Assembly (NCBI GenBank): GCA_029259775.1 | Contig: JAJDEN010000064.1 | Coordinates: 1-64,000, forward strand | Reading direction: 5' to 3' | Origin: Planctomycetota bacterium | GTDB taxonomy: Bacteria > Planctomycetota > PLA2 > JAEUHO01 | Length of the DNA: 64,000 nucleotides | The notes under the pieces: generated by a model | What the model saw: the letters and a program-made list of their open reading frames with translations, nothing else | Told to the model about the DNA's origin: nothing | Databases searched by the model: none | In this document: positions 51,619-60,592 of the stretch, one piece after another | Layout: each line of letters opens with the position of its first letter | Position numbering within the stretch: the stretch's first letter is position 1 | Position numbers and translations under genes: made by a program

Positions 51619-53142
51619 CTAGGACTCGCGGGCGGCCGGGGCGGGCGCGGCCTCCCCCGCCCCAGGGCCTGCCTCCTCGTCGGGGCGCGCGTCCCGGGGC
51701 AGGATCACCTCGAACGTGGTCCCCTCGCCCAGGGCGCTGGTCAGCTCGAGGCGGCCGCCGTGGTTGCTCACGACGTTGTGGACGACCGAGAGGCCCATGC
51801 CAGAGCCCTCCCCCACCTGCTTCGTCGTGAAGAACATGTCGAAACAACGGTCCTGGTCCTCGGCGCTCATGCCGGTGCCGTTGTCGGCCACGATGAGGAC
51901 CACATCCTCGTCGCGGCGCTCGACGCGAACCGAGATGAGGCCGTCCGAGCGGCCTGCCTCGATGGCGTCCGCCGCGTTCAGCACCAGATTGAGAGCCACC
52001 TGCTGAAGTTCGTGCGGGTCGCCGAAGACGATCGCGTCGCCGTCCTCGGGGAACGAGCTCTCGACCTCGATGCCGCGCTTGCGGATGCGGTGCATGGCGA
52101 GCCCCACACTCTTGCTCGCGATGTCGGCGAGGTCCGTCGGGCGCGGCTCGATGCGCCGGGGCGTGTAGGTCAGGAACTTCTTCACGGTCTGCTCGACACG
52201 CGTCAGCCCGTCGGAGACGAGATCGAAGTAGAGGCCTGTCTTCTCCACGGAGAGATCGCCGCGCTTCAGCGAGTTGATCGCGTTCTTGATGCCGCCGAGC
52301 GGATTGTTGATCTCGTGCGCCAGGCCCGCCGCAAGCTTGCCCGTGGCGGCGAGGCGCTGCGCGATGATCAGGTGCTGCTCCGTCTTCTTGATGCGGCCCA
52401 GCGCGTCCAGGACCTTCTCCTCGAGCTGCCCCTGGTACTCGCCGATCTCCGACGCCATGCGGTTCAGGGCGCTGATCGTCCTGCCGAACTCGTCCCCGGC
52501 ATCGTGCGGCTCCATCGTCGCGCCGAAGTCGCCGTCCGCGATGCGGTCCGCCGCGGCGGAGAGCTTCTCGAGGGGTCGGATCACCCACATCGAGATCAAG
52601 ATCGTGAACACCACGATGAGCAGCGCGATGCCGGCGACCATCACCCAGTAGACGGTGCGGGCGACGTGCTGCGGCTCGTTCATCTCCATGACGACCACGT
52701 ACGGGTGGTCGGTCGTGTCGGGGTGACGCGCCGAGATGGCCAGGTACTCGCGTCGCACAGCGCGCGGCGGGCTGCTGCCCCGCGCCACCCGCCGGCGCTC
52801 GAGGACGCGCGCGATCTCGTCCGGGTCCGTGACGTCCGGCTCGGACGAGCGCCCGTCGATCGCGAAGAAGGCCTTGGCGGTCCAGACGGTCGTCTCGCCG
52901 CCGGGCTTGTTCTGGGGCGGCTCCCGGACCACGTGCGCGGCGGCGAAGTTGCCGACGCGCAGTTGCTCGAGGATGCCCGGCCCGATCGCGGGCCGATTGT
53001 CGGAACTCACGAGATCGAGAACGGCACCAATGGCCTCGGGCGGCGTGGCGCGCGTCTCGCGTGAGAACAGGACGATCGCCAGGAGCAGGATCGCGCCCGG
53101 CAACCCGACGATCGCAGCGATGAGCTTGGTTCGAAGTGACAT
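51619..53142 (-). CDS. Sensor histidine kinase with HAMP domain
   Basis: The 507-residue protein has two membrane helices (7-27 and 167-188) enclosing a periplasmic sensor region, a HAMP linker (189-240), HisKA with the phosphoacceptor His276 (GLAHEINNPLGG), and an HATPase domain with NLVLNAADAI (N box), ADNGTGMS (G1) and GSGMGLSVVHNVV (G2). The HEINNPL form is typical of NtrB/ZraS-like kinases that signal to NtrC-type regulators. No such regulator is beside it. A GGGAGCGGG stretch precedes the ATG. Confidence 0.93.
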   Translation of the reverse strand: MSLRTKLIAAIVGLPGAILLLAIVLFSRETRATPPEAIGAVLDLVSSDNRPAIGPGILEQLRVGNFAAAHVVREPPQNKPGGETTVWTAKAFFAIDGRSSEPDVTDPDEIARVLERRRVARGSSPPRAVRREYLAISARHPDTTDHPYVVVMEMNEPQHVARTVYWVMVAGIALLIVVFTILISMWVIRPLEKLSAAADRIADGDFGATMEPHDAGDEFGRTISALNRMASEIGEYQGQLEEKVLDALGRIKKTEQHLIIAQRLAATGKLAAGLAHEINNPLGGIKNAINSLKRGDLSVEKTGLYFDLVSDGLTRVEQTVKKFLTYTPRRIEPRPTDLADIASKSVGLAMHRIRKRGIEVESSFPEDGDAIVFGDPHELQQVALNLVLNAADAIEAGRSDGLISVRVERRDEDVVLIVADNGTGMSAEDQDRCFDMFFTTKQVGEGSGMGLSVVHNVVSNHGGRLELTSALGEGTTFEVILPRDARPDEEAGPGAGEAAPAPAARES

Positions 53143-53263
53143 CCCGCTCCCAAGCTACCTGAGGCTGGCCCGCGGGCGCGCGCCGCGTCCTCCGGCCGTC
53201 TCGGGCGGGAAACGGTCGCGGCTTTCGGGCCTCCCCCGGCGGGGGCGGCTCTACATTCCAGCC

Positions 53264-55108
53264 ATGGCCCGTGTACGCCCCGATCCCGATGCCGCCGCCG
53301 ACGCACGGGAGATGGCCGAGAGCTCGCGGGAAGATGCGCGTGCCGCGCCGTCGTTCGCTGCTGAGCTGTTCCTGGGCCGCATGGCCGGCGAGCTCGTTCA
53401 CCCGTTCCCGGAGCAGGATCCGGCCGACCGCGCCGCGGCCGAGCCGGTCCTCGAAGAGCTCGAGCGCGTGCTGAGGGAGGTGATCGACCCCGACAGGGTC
53501 GATCGCGAGAATCTCATCCCGCCCGAGGCGCTCGAAGCCATGAAGGCCGCCGGTGCGTTCCGCCTCAAGCTGCCGACGTCAGCCGGCGGCCTCGGCTTCA
53601 GCCAGACGAACTACGGCCGCGCGGTCGCGCTGACGGCCAGTTGGTGCAACGCCCTCGCGATCTGGATGTCCGGCCACCAGAGCATCGGCGTGCCGACACC
53701 GCTCAAGCTCTTCGGCACGGAGGAGCAGAAGCAGGCCTACCTCCCGCGACTTGCCGCCGGAGAGATCTCGGCGTTCGCACTGACCGAGCCCGAGGCGGGC
53801 AGCGACCCCGCGCGCATGGAGACACGCGCCGAACCCCATCCCGACGGCGGCTGGGTCCTCACCGGCGAGAAGCTGTGGTGCACGAACGGCCCGGAGGCCG
53901 ACGTCGTGATCGTCATGGCCCTCACGCCCGACAAGATCGTGAACGGCAAGGCCCGCAAGCAGATCTCCGCGTTCATCGTCGAGACCGCGTGGGAGGGTTT
54001 CTCGACGAAGCACGTCTGTGAGTTCATGGGCTACGGCGGCATCCGCAGCGGCGTGCTCGCCTTCGACCACATGCGCATCCCGGCCGAGAACCTGCTCTGG
54101 AACGAGGGGCAGGGCCTCAAGCTCGCGCTCATCACGCTCAATACGGGGCGCTTGACGCTGCCGGCGACCAACACCGCCGCCGCCAAGGCCTGCCTGCGGA
54201 TCGTGCGCCAGTGGGCCCACATGCGTGAGCAGTGGGGTGGGCCGATCGGCGCGCAGGAAGCCGTCGCGATCCACCTGGGCTGGATCGCGTCGCACACCTT
54301 CGCGATGGAAGCCTTCAGCGACTACACCGCCGGGCTCGCCGATCGCGGCAACACCGACTTCCGCATCGAGGCCGCGATGGCCAAGCTGTTCTGCTCGGAG
54401 GTGCTCTTCAAGATCACGGACCGGACGGTGCAGATCCGCGGGGGCCGCGGCTACGAGAAGCCCGAGTCGCTGCGTGCGCGCGGCGAGAAGCCCTGGCCTG
54501 TCGAGCGGCTGTTCCGCGAAGCGCGCCTCAACACGATCGTCGAGGGCACGAGCGAGATCATGCGCTTGTTCATCGCGCGGGAGGCGCTCGACCCGCACCT
54601 GCAGCGCGTGGGCGCGCTGGCCGAGCCGGGCTCCTCGTTCGGAGCCAAGTTGAAGGCCATGGGCCGCGGCGCAGCACACTACCCCCTCTGGTACCTCTCG
54701 ACGTGGTGGCCGGGCATCGGCGCGCCGGCGGGCATCCCGCCGGAGCTGCGCGGTCACTGGGCGTGGAGCCGGCGTCAAGTGAAGCGTCTGTCGCGCCGCA
54801 TCACGTACGCGATGGGCCGCTGGCGCGCGCGCTTGGAGCGTCGCCAGGGCTGGCTCGGTCGCATGGTCGACGAGGCTGTGGACCTGACGGCGATGTCGCT
54901 CTCGATCTCCCGCGCAGCCTCCCGCGGCGACCGTGGATCGATCGAGCTGGCGGACCTGTTCTGCCGGCACGCCCGATCGCGCATTCGCGAGCGCCACCAC
55001 ACCCCGACGGCACTCGATCGCAAGGCGTCCGAGGTCGCGGCCCACTTGCTGCTCGGGCACTACACCGATCTCGAGCGAGGCATCGTCGCGGAGCCCGAGG
55101 GAGACTGA
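53264..55108 (+). CDS. Acyl-CoA dehydrogenase family protein
   Basis: This is a 614-residue FAD enzyme oxidising acyl-CoA to enoyl-CoA. After about 100 residues of extra N-terminal sequence, the core shows LKLPTSAGGLGFSQTNYGRA, ALTEPEAGSDPARMET (flavin contact), TGEKLWCTNG, IRGGRGYE and VEGTSEIMRLFIARE, whose Glu corresponds to the catalytic base of medium-chain enzymes. The C-terminal 110 residues form a further helical domain (Trp/Arg-rich), as in long ACAD family members. No ribosome site is obvious. It is divergent from the histidine kinase. Confidence 0.92.
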   Translation: MARVRPDPDAAADAREMAESSREDARAAPSFAAELFLGRMAGELVHPFPEQDPADRAAAEPVLEELERVLREVIDPDRVDRENLIPPEALEAMKAAGAFRLKLPTSAGGLGFSQTNYGRAVALTASWCNALAIWMSGHQSIGVPTPLKLFGTEEQKQAYLPRLAAGEISAFALTEPEAGSDPARMETRAEPHPDGGWVLTGEKLWCTNGPEADVVIVMALTPDKIVNGKARKQISAFIVETAWEGFSTKHVCEFMGYGGIRSGVLAFDHMRIPAENLLWNEGQGLKLALITLNTGRLTLPATNTAAAKACLRIVRQWAHMREQWGGPIGAQEAVAIHLGWIASHTFAMEAFSDYTAGLADRGNTDFRIEAAMAKLFCSEVLFKITDRTVQIRGGRGYEKPESLRARGEKPWPVERLFREARLNTIVEGTSEIMRLFIAREALDPHLQRVGALAEPGSSFGAKLKAMGRGAAHYPLWYLSTWWPGIGAPAGIPPELRGHWAWSRRQVKRLSRRITYAMGRWRARLERRQGWLGRMVDEAVDLTAMSLSISRAASRGDRGSIELADLFCRHARSRIRERHHTPTALDRKASEVAAHLLLGHYTDLERGIVAEPEGD

Positions 55109-55124
55109 GGCCCGCTTGCTGTGC

Positions 55125-55166
55125 CGCCCTACGGCGCGTTGATCTGGCGCCCTACGGCGCGTTGAT
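55125..55166. repeat. 19-bp duplication across a stop codon
   Basis: CGCCCTACGGCGCGTTGAT occurs at 55125-55143 and 55148-55166. The second copy contains the last codons and the TAG stop (55152-55154) of the leftward lipoprotein gene; the first copy lies just after that stop. Confidence 0.7.
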
Positions 55167-55595
55167 CAAGCGGATCGTCGTCTCGGCCGCGCGCAACCCA
55201 TCGTCCGTCTGGGCGCAGAAGCGCAGGACGGCGTCAAGCGCCCGACCGGACGGGAACTCGACCATCCAGGTCGCGGAACCCGAGGCGTCCTCGCCCGGAA
55301 GCTCCATCCGGCGCTCGCCGCTGAGCAGCACGACGCCCTCGGGCACCACCAGCTCGACCGCGCAGTTGTCGGAACCGCTGCGGTTCTCCCAATGCGCCTC
55401 GATGAGCGCCCGATCCGGCGCGGGGCGCTCGATGACCGCGGCGCGGATGCGGCCCACGTGCGAGTTGGGCTTGCTCTCCCGCCACTGGACCTTCGCGGGC
55501 GGCGCGACCTCGTCCCGGGAGCCAACGTCCCCGCAGCCGGCAAGGCCGAGCGCGAGGAGAGCAGAGCACATGAGCAGGGGTCGCAGGGGGCGCAC
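55152..55595 (-). CDS. Small lipoprotein, unknown function
   Basis: The 147-residue product has a clean lipoprotein signal with lipobox LAGC. The mature domain is beta-rich: VGRIRAAVIERPAPDRALIE, HWENRSGSDNCAVELVVPEG, GERRMELPGEDASGSATWMV and RALDAVLRFCAQTDDG, suggesting an Ig-like or C2-like sandwich. Its two remaining cysteines could pair. No family is recognised. It follows the HEFMH metalloprotease gene by 9 nt on the same strand and is probably in its operon. Confidence 0.7.
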   Translation of the reverse strand: MRPLRPLLMCSALLALGLAGCGDVGSRDEVAPPAKVQWRESKPNSHVGRIRAAVIERPAPDRALIEAHWENRSGSDNCAVELVVPEGVVLLSGERRMELPGEDASGSATWMVEFPSGRALDAVLRFCAQTDDGLRAAETTIRLINAP

Positions 55596-55604
55596 GGCAG
55601 GATC

Positions 55605-57227
55605 CTAGTTGATGCTGAGGGTGAAGTTGGCGTTGTTGTCGCCGCAGGCTTCGACGCGCACGATGTAGGTGCCGGCGGCGAGGCTGATGTTGATCTGCTC
55701 GGCCGTGGCGCCGCCGTTGGTGGACGACGCAATCGGGAAGTTCACGTCGTCGTTGCGTGTGAGGAACAGGTCCAGGTTGTCGCCGGATCCACCGAGCGGG
55801 AAGATCGTGAGATCGATCGTGATCGTCGTGCCGGCCGCGAGGGTGAACTGATACCAGCGCGACGCGTCGTAGGTGCGGCACGTGCTGGACGGATCGCCGG
55901 TGGCGTCGACCGTGTCGGGATCCGAGCCGCCTACCGCGAGGGCCTGCGGCCAGACCGACAGTCCAACGAGCGGATACCCGATCTGCTGGTCCTCGGGTGG
56001 TCCGTCCAGGAAGGTGCCCATCGCCGCGGCGTTGATCGCGGCCGACTGCTGCACGACCCGGTCGAGGAACAGTCCCACGTAGGGCGCGTCCGTCTGGGGA
56101 TCGAAGCTGGCCAGCGCTCCGAACAGGTCGGCGTAGGGCACGTTCACGCCGTCGGAGTCCGTGTCTGTGGGCCCCGCCCCGCCATCGCCCAGATCCCAGA
56201 TCACCTCGGCGACCGTGAACTCATCGGCGATCGTGTTGTTGTCGATCGTCACCTCATTCTCGGCGTTGGCCGTGAACAGGACCATGCCCGACGTGGTCGT
56301 CGTATCGATGTAGCGCGGCTCGCGTATGAGCAGGCAGCCGAAGCCGGTCGCCAGCCCCTCGCTCCAAGCGAAGTTGGGCTCCAGGAGGCCGCCCGAGTGC
56401 GGACCGCCGCGGCTCATGCTGTGGCTGACCGACTTGTCGACGAAGTGCATGAACTCGTGTGCGACGACGGCGTCATCGAAGTAGTCCGTGTCGGAGTTGT
56501 CCGGGCTGCCCGACGCGCCGCCGAGGATCGCGATGGCGCGTGCGGTGTGGCTGTAGAAGCTCGTGCCGGAAAGCGAGAAATTGTTGCCGACGCGCGTATA
56601 GGCGTTGCACCGGTCGAGGGGCGCTCCGAGCGCGCCGACCGCGCCGTCCCAGCATGTGATCAGGGTGTCGAGCATGCCGAAGCCGATGGAGGGCCGATTG
56701 GCTGGACCGGTGTCGTAGGGGACCGTCAGGTTCCGCGTGCTGCTCGCTGCGAGGAACGCGCTCGAGGCGTGCCGAAAGGCGTTGGTCTCCGAGTGCACGT
56801 TGAACGTCGGCGGATTCGCCTCGTGCACGATGAGGTCGCGCGTGGGGTCCTCGAGCGTGCGGCTGAAGACCTCGACGACGAGTTGCGTGCCGACGGGCGG
56901 CGCCACGACGATCGAGTAGTTGCCGGAGGCGTCGGTGCTGGTGCGGCCGAAGCAGCTCTCGCCGCCGGTCGAGCGTACGTCGACATCCACGAACCGGGCG
57001 GGCCTGTTCTCGGTCGCCGGCCCGAGCCCCGCCGCGCTCAGTCGCAGCCGCGTGTAGAGCACCTGGCCAGAGATGGTGATCGGCGGTCCGCCGTTGGCGG
57101 CACAGGTTCCGATCTTGTCCCCGGTCGGGATGCCACCGCCGCTGCCGCACGCACTGCTGAGCAAGGCGCCGAGCAGGGCGGCTGCCAGGGCGAGCAGGTG
57201 CGGGGGGCGGGAGAGCGCTGACGTCAT
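55605..57227 (-). CDS. Lipoprotein metalloprotease with C-terminal PPC domain
   Basis: The 540-residue product has a lipobox LSSAC. A carboxypeptidase-regulatory-like beta domain (about 45-125, SGQVLYTRLR, DASGNYSIVVAPPVGTQLVVE) precedes a zinc protease region: HEFMH (His257, Glu258, His261) and WSEGLATGF (Glu290), as in metzincin- or fungalysin-like folds. Residues about 445-540 form a PPC (bacterial pre-peptidase C-terminal) domain: WYQFTLAAGTTITIDLTIFP, DNLDLFLTR and AGTYIVRVEACG. It is anchored outside the cytoplasm and probably degrades protein. No ribosome site is seen before the ATG. Confidence 0.82.
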   Translation of the reverse strand: MTSALSRPPHLLALAAALLGALLSSACGSGGGIPTGDKIGTCAANGGPPITISGQVLYTRLRLSAAGLGPATENRPARFVDVDVRSTGGESCFGRTSTDASGNYSIVVAPPVGTQLVVEVFSRTLEDPTRDLIVHEANPPTFNVHSETNAFRHASSAFLAASSTRNLTVPYDTGPANRPSIGFGMLDTLITCWDGAVGALGAPLDRCNAYTRVGNNFSLSGTSFYSHTARAIAILGGASGSPDNSDTDYFDDAVVAHEFMHFVDKSVSHSMSRGGPHSGGLLEPNFAWSEGLATGFGCLLIREPRYIDTTTTSGMVLFTANAENEVTIDNNTIADEFTVAEVIWDLGDGGAGPTDTDSDGVNVPYADLFGALASFDPQTDAPYVGLFLDRVVQQSAAINAAAMGTFLDGPPEDQQIGYPLVGLSVWPQALAVGGSDPDTVDATGDPSSTCRTYDASRWYQFTLAAGTTITIDLTIFPLGGSGDNLDLFLTRNDDVNFPIASSTNGGATAEQINISLAAGTYIVRVEACGDNNANFTLSIN

Positions 57228-57615
57228 GCGAGGAGGAACAGTCTGCGGTTTCCCGCTGCGGAACGGCTGAGGTGCGGCGGAGGCGAGCCCAGAGCGAGCC
57301 TAGCCCAGATAGCCGGGCACGCCAGCGATCGGGACACGAACCGCCCCGAAAGGACCGAAGCGTCCGGCGGAGGGCGCAGGTGGCGGCCAGGGGACGTGGA
57401 GGGCGACGTCATCGTCAACGTGCCTGAGGCGCCCGCTCGCCCCGCTCGGGAGTCGTCAGCACCCGGGTAGGGGCGGGCCTTGTACCCGCCCAAGCCAGCC
57501 TGATGTTCGACCTTGGGCCATGGCGTGACGCAACCAACCGCGCGCCTACGACGGCGGTCGGTCCAAAGCCCGCGAGCCTCGCTACGACGCCGTGCTCCGC
57601 TCGCCTGCGAAGCCG
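57228..57615. other. Intergenic region between the metalloprotease and pilC
   Basis: I see no gene here. The interval contains a G-rich stretch (57390-57433) distantly related to the GTCAACGT motif of the repeat at 32229-32249. pilC ends at 57616 without a clear terminator. Confidence 0.5.
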
Positions 57616-58785
57616 CTACATCGTGGCTTCGAGGTTCTGGATGAGCTTCAAGAGCGGCAGGAACAGGCCAAGCACGATCAGGAAGACCGCGCCACCCATG
57701 AAGACGATGAGGATCGGCTCGATGACCGAGACCAGGGAGCCAACCGCGATGTCGACCTCCTCATCGTAGTTGTCCGCGACGCGGATCAGCATCTTGTCGA
57801 GCTCGCCCGTCTCTTCGCCGACATCGATCATGTTCACGACGATGTCGTCGAAGATGCCGCTCTCGCCGAGCGGCTCGGCGATCGTGCCACCCTCGGAGAT
57901 CGACTCACGCACGCCGATGAGCGCCGTCTCCATGACCACGTTGCCCGCGGTGTGCTGGCAGATGTCGAGTGCCTCGAGGATCGGCACGCCAGACGCGATC
58001 AGGGTGCCAAACGTCCGGCTGAAACGCGCGACCACGATCTTGCGGGCCAGCGGGCCCACGATCGGAAGGTTGAGCGTGATGCGGTCGTAGAGGCGCCGTC
58101 CGCCCTTCGTAGCGCCGACGAACTTGAAGGTGACGACGATGAGGACGAGCAGGCCGACGATGACGTACCAACGGTCGATGAGGAAGCGGGAGAATGCCTG
58201 CAGGCCCTGCGTCAGGGCGGGCAGATCGCCCAACCCCGGGAGCTGGCGGAACACCTGCTCGAACTTCGGCACGACGAAGACCATGATCAGGAGCAGGATC
58301 GACATCGTCACCGTGAAGACCACGGCCGGGTAGATCATCGCGCCCTTGATGCGCTTCTTCAGACGCTCGGTCTTCTCCATGAAGCCGGAGAGACGGGCGA
58401 GGATCACATCCAGGACACCACCGGCCTCGCCGGCCTTGACCATGTTGGTGTACAGGCCGTCGAACACGCTCGGGTGCCGTGACATGCTCTCGGACAGCGG
58501 GGATCCGGCCTCGACCTCGTCGGTGACCTCCCCCACCACGCCCTTGAACGGGCCACGCTCCATCTGCCCCTCGAGGATCTTCAGGCTGCGCACGATCGGC
58601 AGACCGGCATCCTGAAGCGTCGACAGCTGCGTCGTGAACTGGGTCAGGGCCTTGGTCGAGACCCGGACGCGACGTCCGCTCTTGCGGGGGGCGGACGCCT
58701 GCTGGGCGGCGCCGCCGCGCGGCGGTCCTCCCCGTGTCGGGCGTGCCGTGCTCTTGCTCTTGCCACTGGCGGGGATCTTCGGCAT
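57616..58785 (-). CDS. pilC: Type IV pilus / type II secretion inner membrane protein PilC/GspF
   Basis: The 389-residue platform protein lies in the inner membrane and couples the PilB/PilT motors to the pilus. It has an Arg/Pro-rich N-terminal segment, two T2SSF domains (about 45-165 and 245-365, FTTQLSTLQDAGLPIVRSLKIL and FSRTFGTLIASGVPILEALDI) and three membrane segments (about 155-175, 205-225, 355-380). Conserved glycines in the IASGVPI and VIEPILIVFMGG turns are present. It is the last gene of the motor operon. Confidence 0.93.
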   Translation of the reverse strand: MPKIPASGKSKSTARPTRGGPPRGGAAQQASAPRKSGRRVRVSTKALTQFTTQLSTLQDAGLPIVRSLKILEGQMERGPFKGVVGEVTDEVEAGSPLSESMSRHPSVFDGLYTNMVKAGEAGGVLDVILARLSGFMEKTERLKKRIKGAMIYPAVVFTVTMSILLLIMVFVVPKFEQVFRQLPGLGDLPALTQGLQAFSRFLIDRWYVIVGLLVLIVVTFKFVGATKGGRRLYDRITLNLPIVGPLARKIVVARFSRTFGTLIASGVPILEALDICQHTAGNVVMETALIGVRESISEGGTIAEPLGESGIFDDIVVNMIDVGEETGELDKMLIRVADNYDEEVDIAVGSLVSVIEPILIVFMGGAVFLIVLGLFLPLLKLIQNLEATM

Positions 58786-58862
58786 CCGTCGCGTTCCTCT
58801 CCGTCAGCCGCCCCATGCAGGGCGGCAAGGGATCTCAGCCGCCCCTGTTGGGGCGGCAGCGA

Positions 58863-60590
58863 TCATATCTCCGTCGTCTCGCGGATGACCTCTTCGACGG
58901 TCGTGACACCGTCGAAGATGGCCAACAGTCCCGCTTCGCGCAGGGTCCGCATCCCTTCCCGCCGCGCCTGGTCGCGCAAGGCGTCGGCTGACGCCCCGTT
59001 CATGACCATCTCGCGGAGGGCCTCGGACATGACGATCATCTCGTAGATGCCCGTCCTGCCCTTGTAGCCGGTCCCGTTGCAGGCCCGGCAGCCCTTCCCG
59101 TATGCAAAGCGCTTGCCCTGCAGGTCCGCGGCCTCGAGCCCAAGCTCCAACAGCACCTCCGCGCTCGGCTCGAAGCTCACCTTGCAGCCGTTGCAGATCG
59201 TACGGACAAGGCGCTGGGCCAGCATGGCCTCCACCGTCGCCGAGACCAGGAACGGCTCCACGCCGAGGTCGAGCAGGCGGGCCACGGCCTGGGCCGCGTT
59301 GTTCGTATGCAGGGTCGAGAACACCACGTGCCCGGTCAGGGCGGCTTCCACGGCGATGGTCGCCGTCTCCATGTCGCGGATCTCACCGACGAGGATCATG
59401 TCCGGGTCCTGACGCAGGATCGCGCGCAGGCAACTGGCGTAGGTCACGCCGATGGACTCGTCGATGCTGATCTGCATGATGCCGTCGAGCTCGTACTCGA
59501 CGGGCTCTTCGGTGGTGATGATCTTGATGCCCACGTCGTTGGCGTGGTTGAGCGCCGAGTAGAGCGTCGTCGTCTTGCCGGAGCCCGTCGGGCCCGTCAC
59601 CAGCACGATGCCGTGCGGCAAACTGATCAGGTGCTTGATCACCTCGAGCTCGTTCTCGCGCAGGCCGATCTGCGTCAGGTCCAGCGACACGACCGAGCGG
59701 TCGAGGACACGGATCACGCACGACTCGCCGTGCATGGTCGGCAGGGTGCTGACGCGCAGGTCCACGGGCCGCCCGCCGATCGAGATCTCGATGCGACCGT
59801 CCTGCGGCATGCGCACCTCGGCGATGTCGAGACCGGACATGACCTTCACGCGGCTGATCAGGGGCAGCGCCAGGTGCTGCGGCGGCGACTCGAGTTCGTA
59901 CAGCGCACCGTCGACGCGGTAGCGGATCTTGAAGTCCTCCTCGAAGGGCTCGAGGTGGATGTCGGACGCGCGATCGCGAATGGCCTGGAACAGGATGTAC
60001 TGCAGCAGCTTGATGACCGGCGGCGAGTTGGCCATCGCCTCCTGGTCTTCGAGGTCCACGCCACCGCGAGCCGACGCCGAGCCTCCCCCGGCGCCGCTGA
60101 CGACGTCCTGGACGAGATCCGCCATCGAGTCCGGCGCCCCGCCGTAGTGCTTGTCGATGAGCTTGTTGACCTGCTCCTCAGGGGCCAGGACCCCCTCGAC
60201 CTCCCCGCCGGTCATGAAGCGCAGGTCCTCGAGAACGGCCATGTTCGAGGGATTGGAGAGGGCCACGACGAGCTTGTTGCCCTCGCGGCGGATCGGCAAG
60301 ACGTTGAACATCTTGACGGTGTTGGTGTCGATGGCGCTGAGCAGGTCCTCGTCGAAGTGAACCGTGCTGAGGTCCAGCATCTCCATGCCGGCCTGCTTCG
60401 CGAGCCCCTGCTGCAGCGTTCCCTCGTCGAGGTTGCCGCGCTTGATGAGGATCTGGCCGATCTGGCCCCCCTCCTCGCGCTGGACGGCGAGGGCCTCCTG
60501 GATCATCCCCTCGTGCACCGCCTTCATCTCCTTGAGGATCTGCCCCAGGAGCTTCTTGGTGCGCGCGTACCTGTTGATCTGCTTCGCCAC
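58863..60590 (-). CDS. pilB: Type IV pilus assembly / type II secretion ATPase (PilB/GspE), copy 1
   Basis: The 575-residue motor ATPase has N-terminal MshEN-like domains (1-150), then Walker A GPTGSGKTT (333-341), the Asp box, Walker B MILVGEIRDMETA and the His box TGHVVFSTLHTN. The four-cysteine zinc site CNGCK and CRACNGTG is typical of extension ATPases. The start is GTG only two bases after the pilT stop. It extends the pilus or pseudopilus. Confidence 0.94.
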   Translation of the reverse strand: MAKQINRYARTKKLLGQILKEMKAVHEGMIQEALAVQREEGGQIGQILIKRGNLDEGTLQQGLAKQAGMEMLDLSTVHFDEDLLSAIDTNTVKMFNVLPIRREGNKLVVALSNPSNMAVLEDLRFMTGGEVEGVLAPEEQVNKLIDKHYGGAPDSMADLVQDVVSGAGGGSASARGGVDLEDQEAMANSPPVIKLLQYILFQAIRDRASDIHLEPFEEDFKIRYRVDGALYELESPPQHLALPLISRVKVMSGLDIAEVRMPQDGRIEISIGGRPVDLRVSTLPTMHGESCVIRVLDRSVVSLDLTQIGLRENELEVIKHLISLPHGIVLVTGPTGSGKTTTLYSALNHANDVGIKIITTEEPVEYELDGIMQISIDESIGVTYASCLRAILRQDPDMILVGEIRDMETATIAVEAALTGHVVFSTLHTNNAAQAVARLLDLGVEPFLVSATVEAMLAQRLVRTICNGCKVSFEPSAEVLLELGLEAADLQGKRFAYGKGCRACNGTGYKGRTGIYEMIVMSEALREMVMNGASADALRDQARREGMRTLREAGLLAIFDGVTTVEEVIRETTEI

Positions 60591-60592
60591 GC

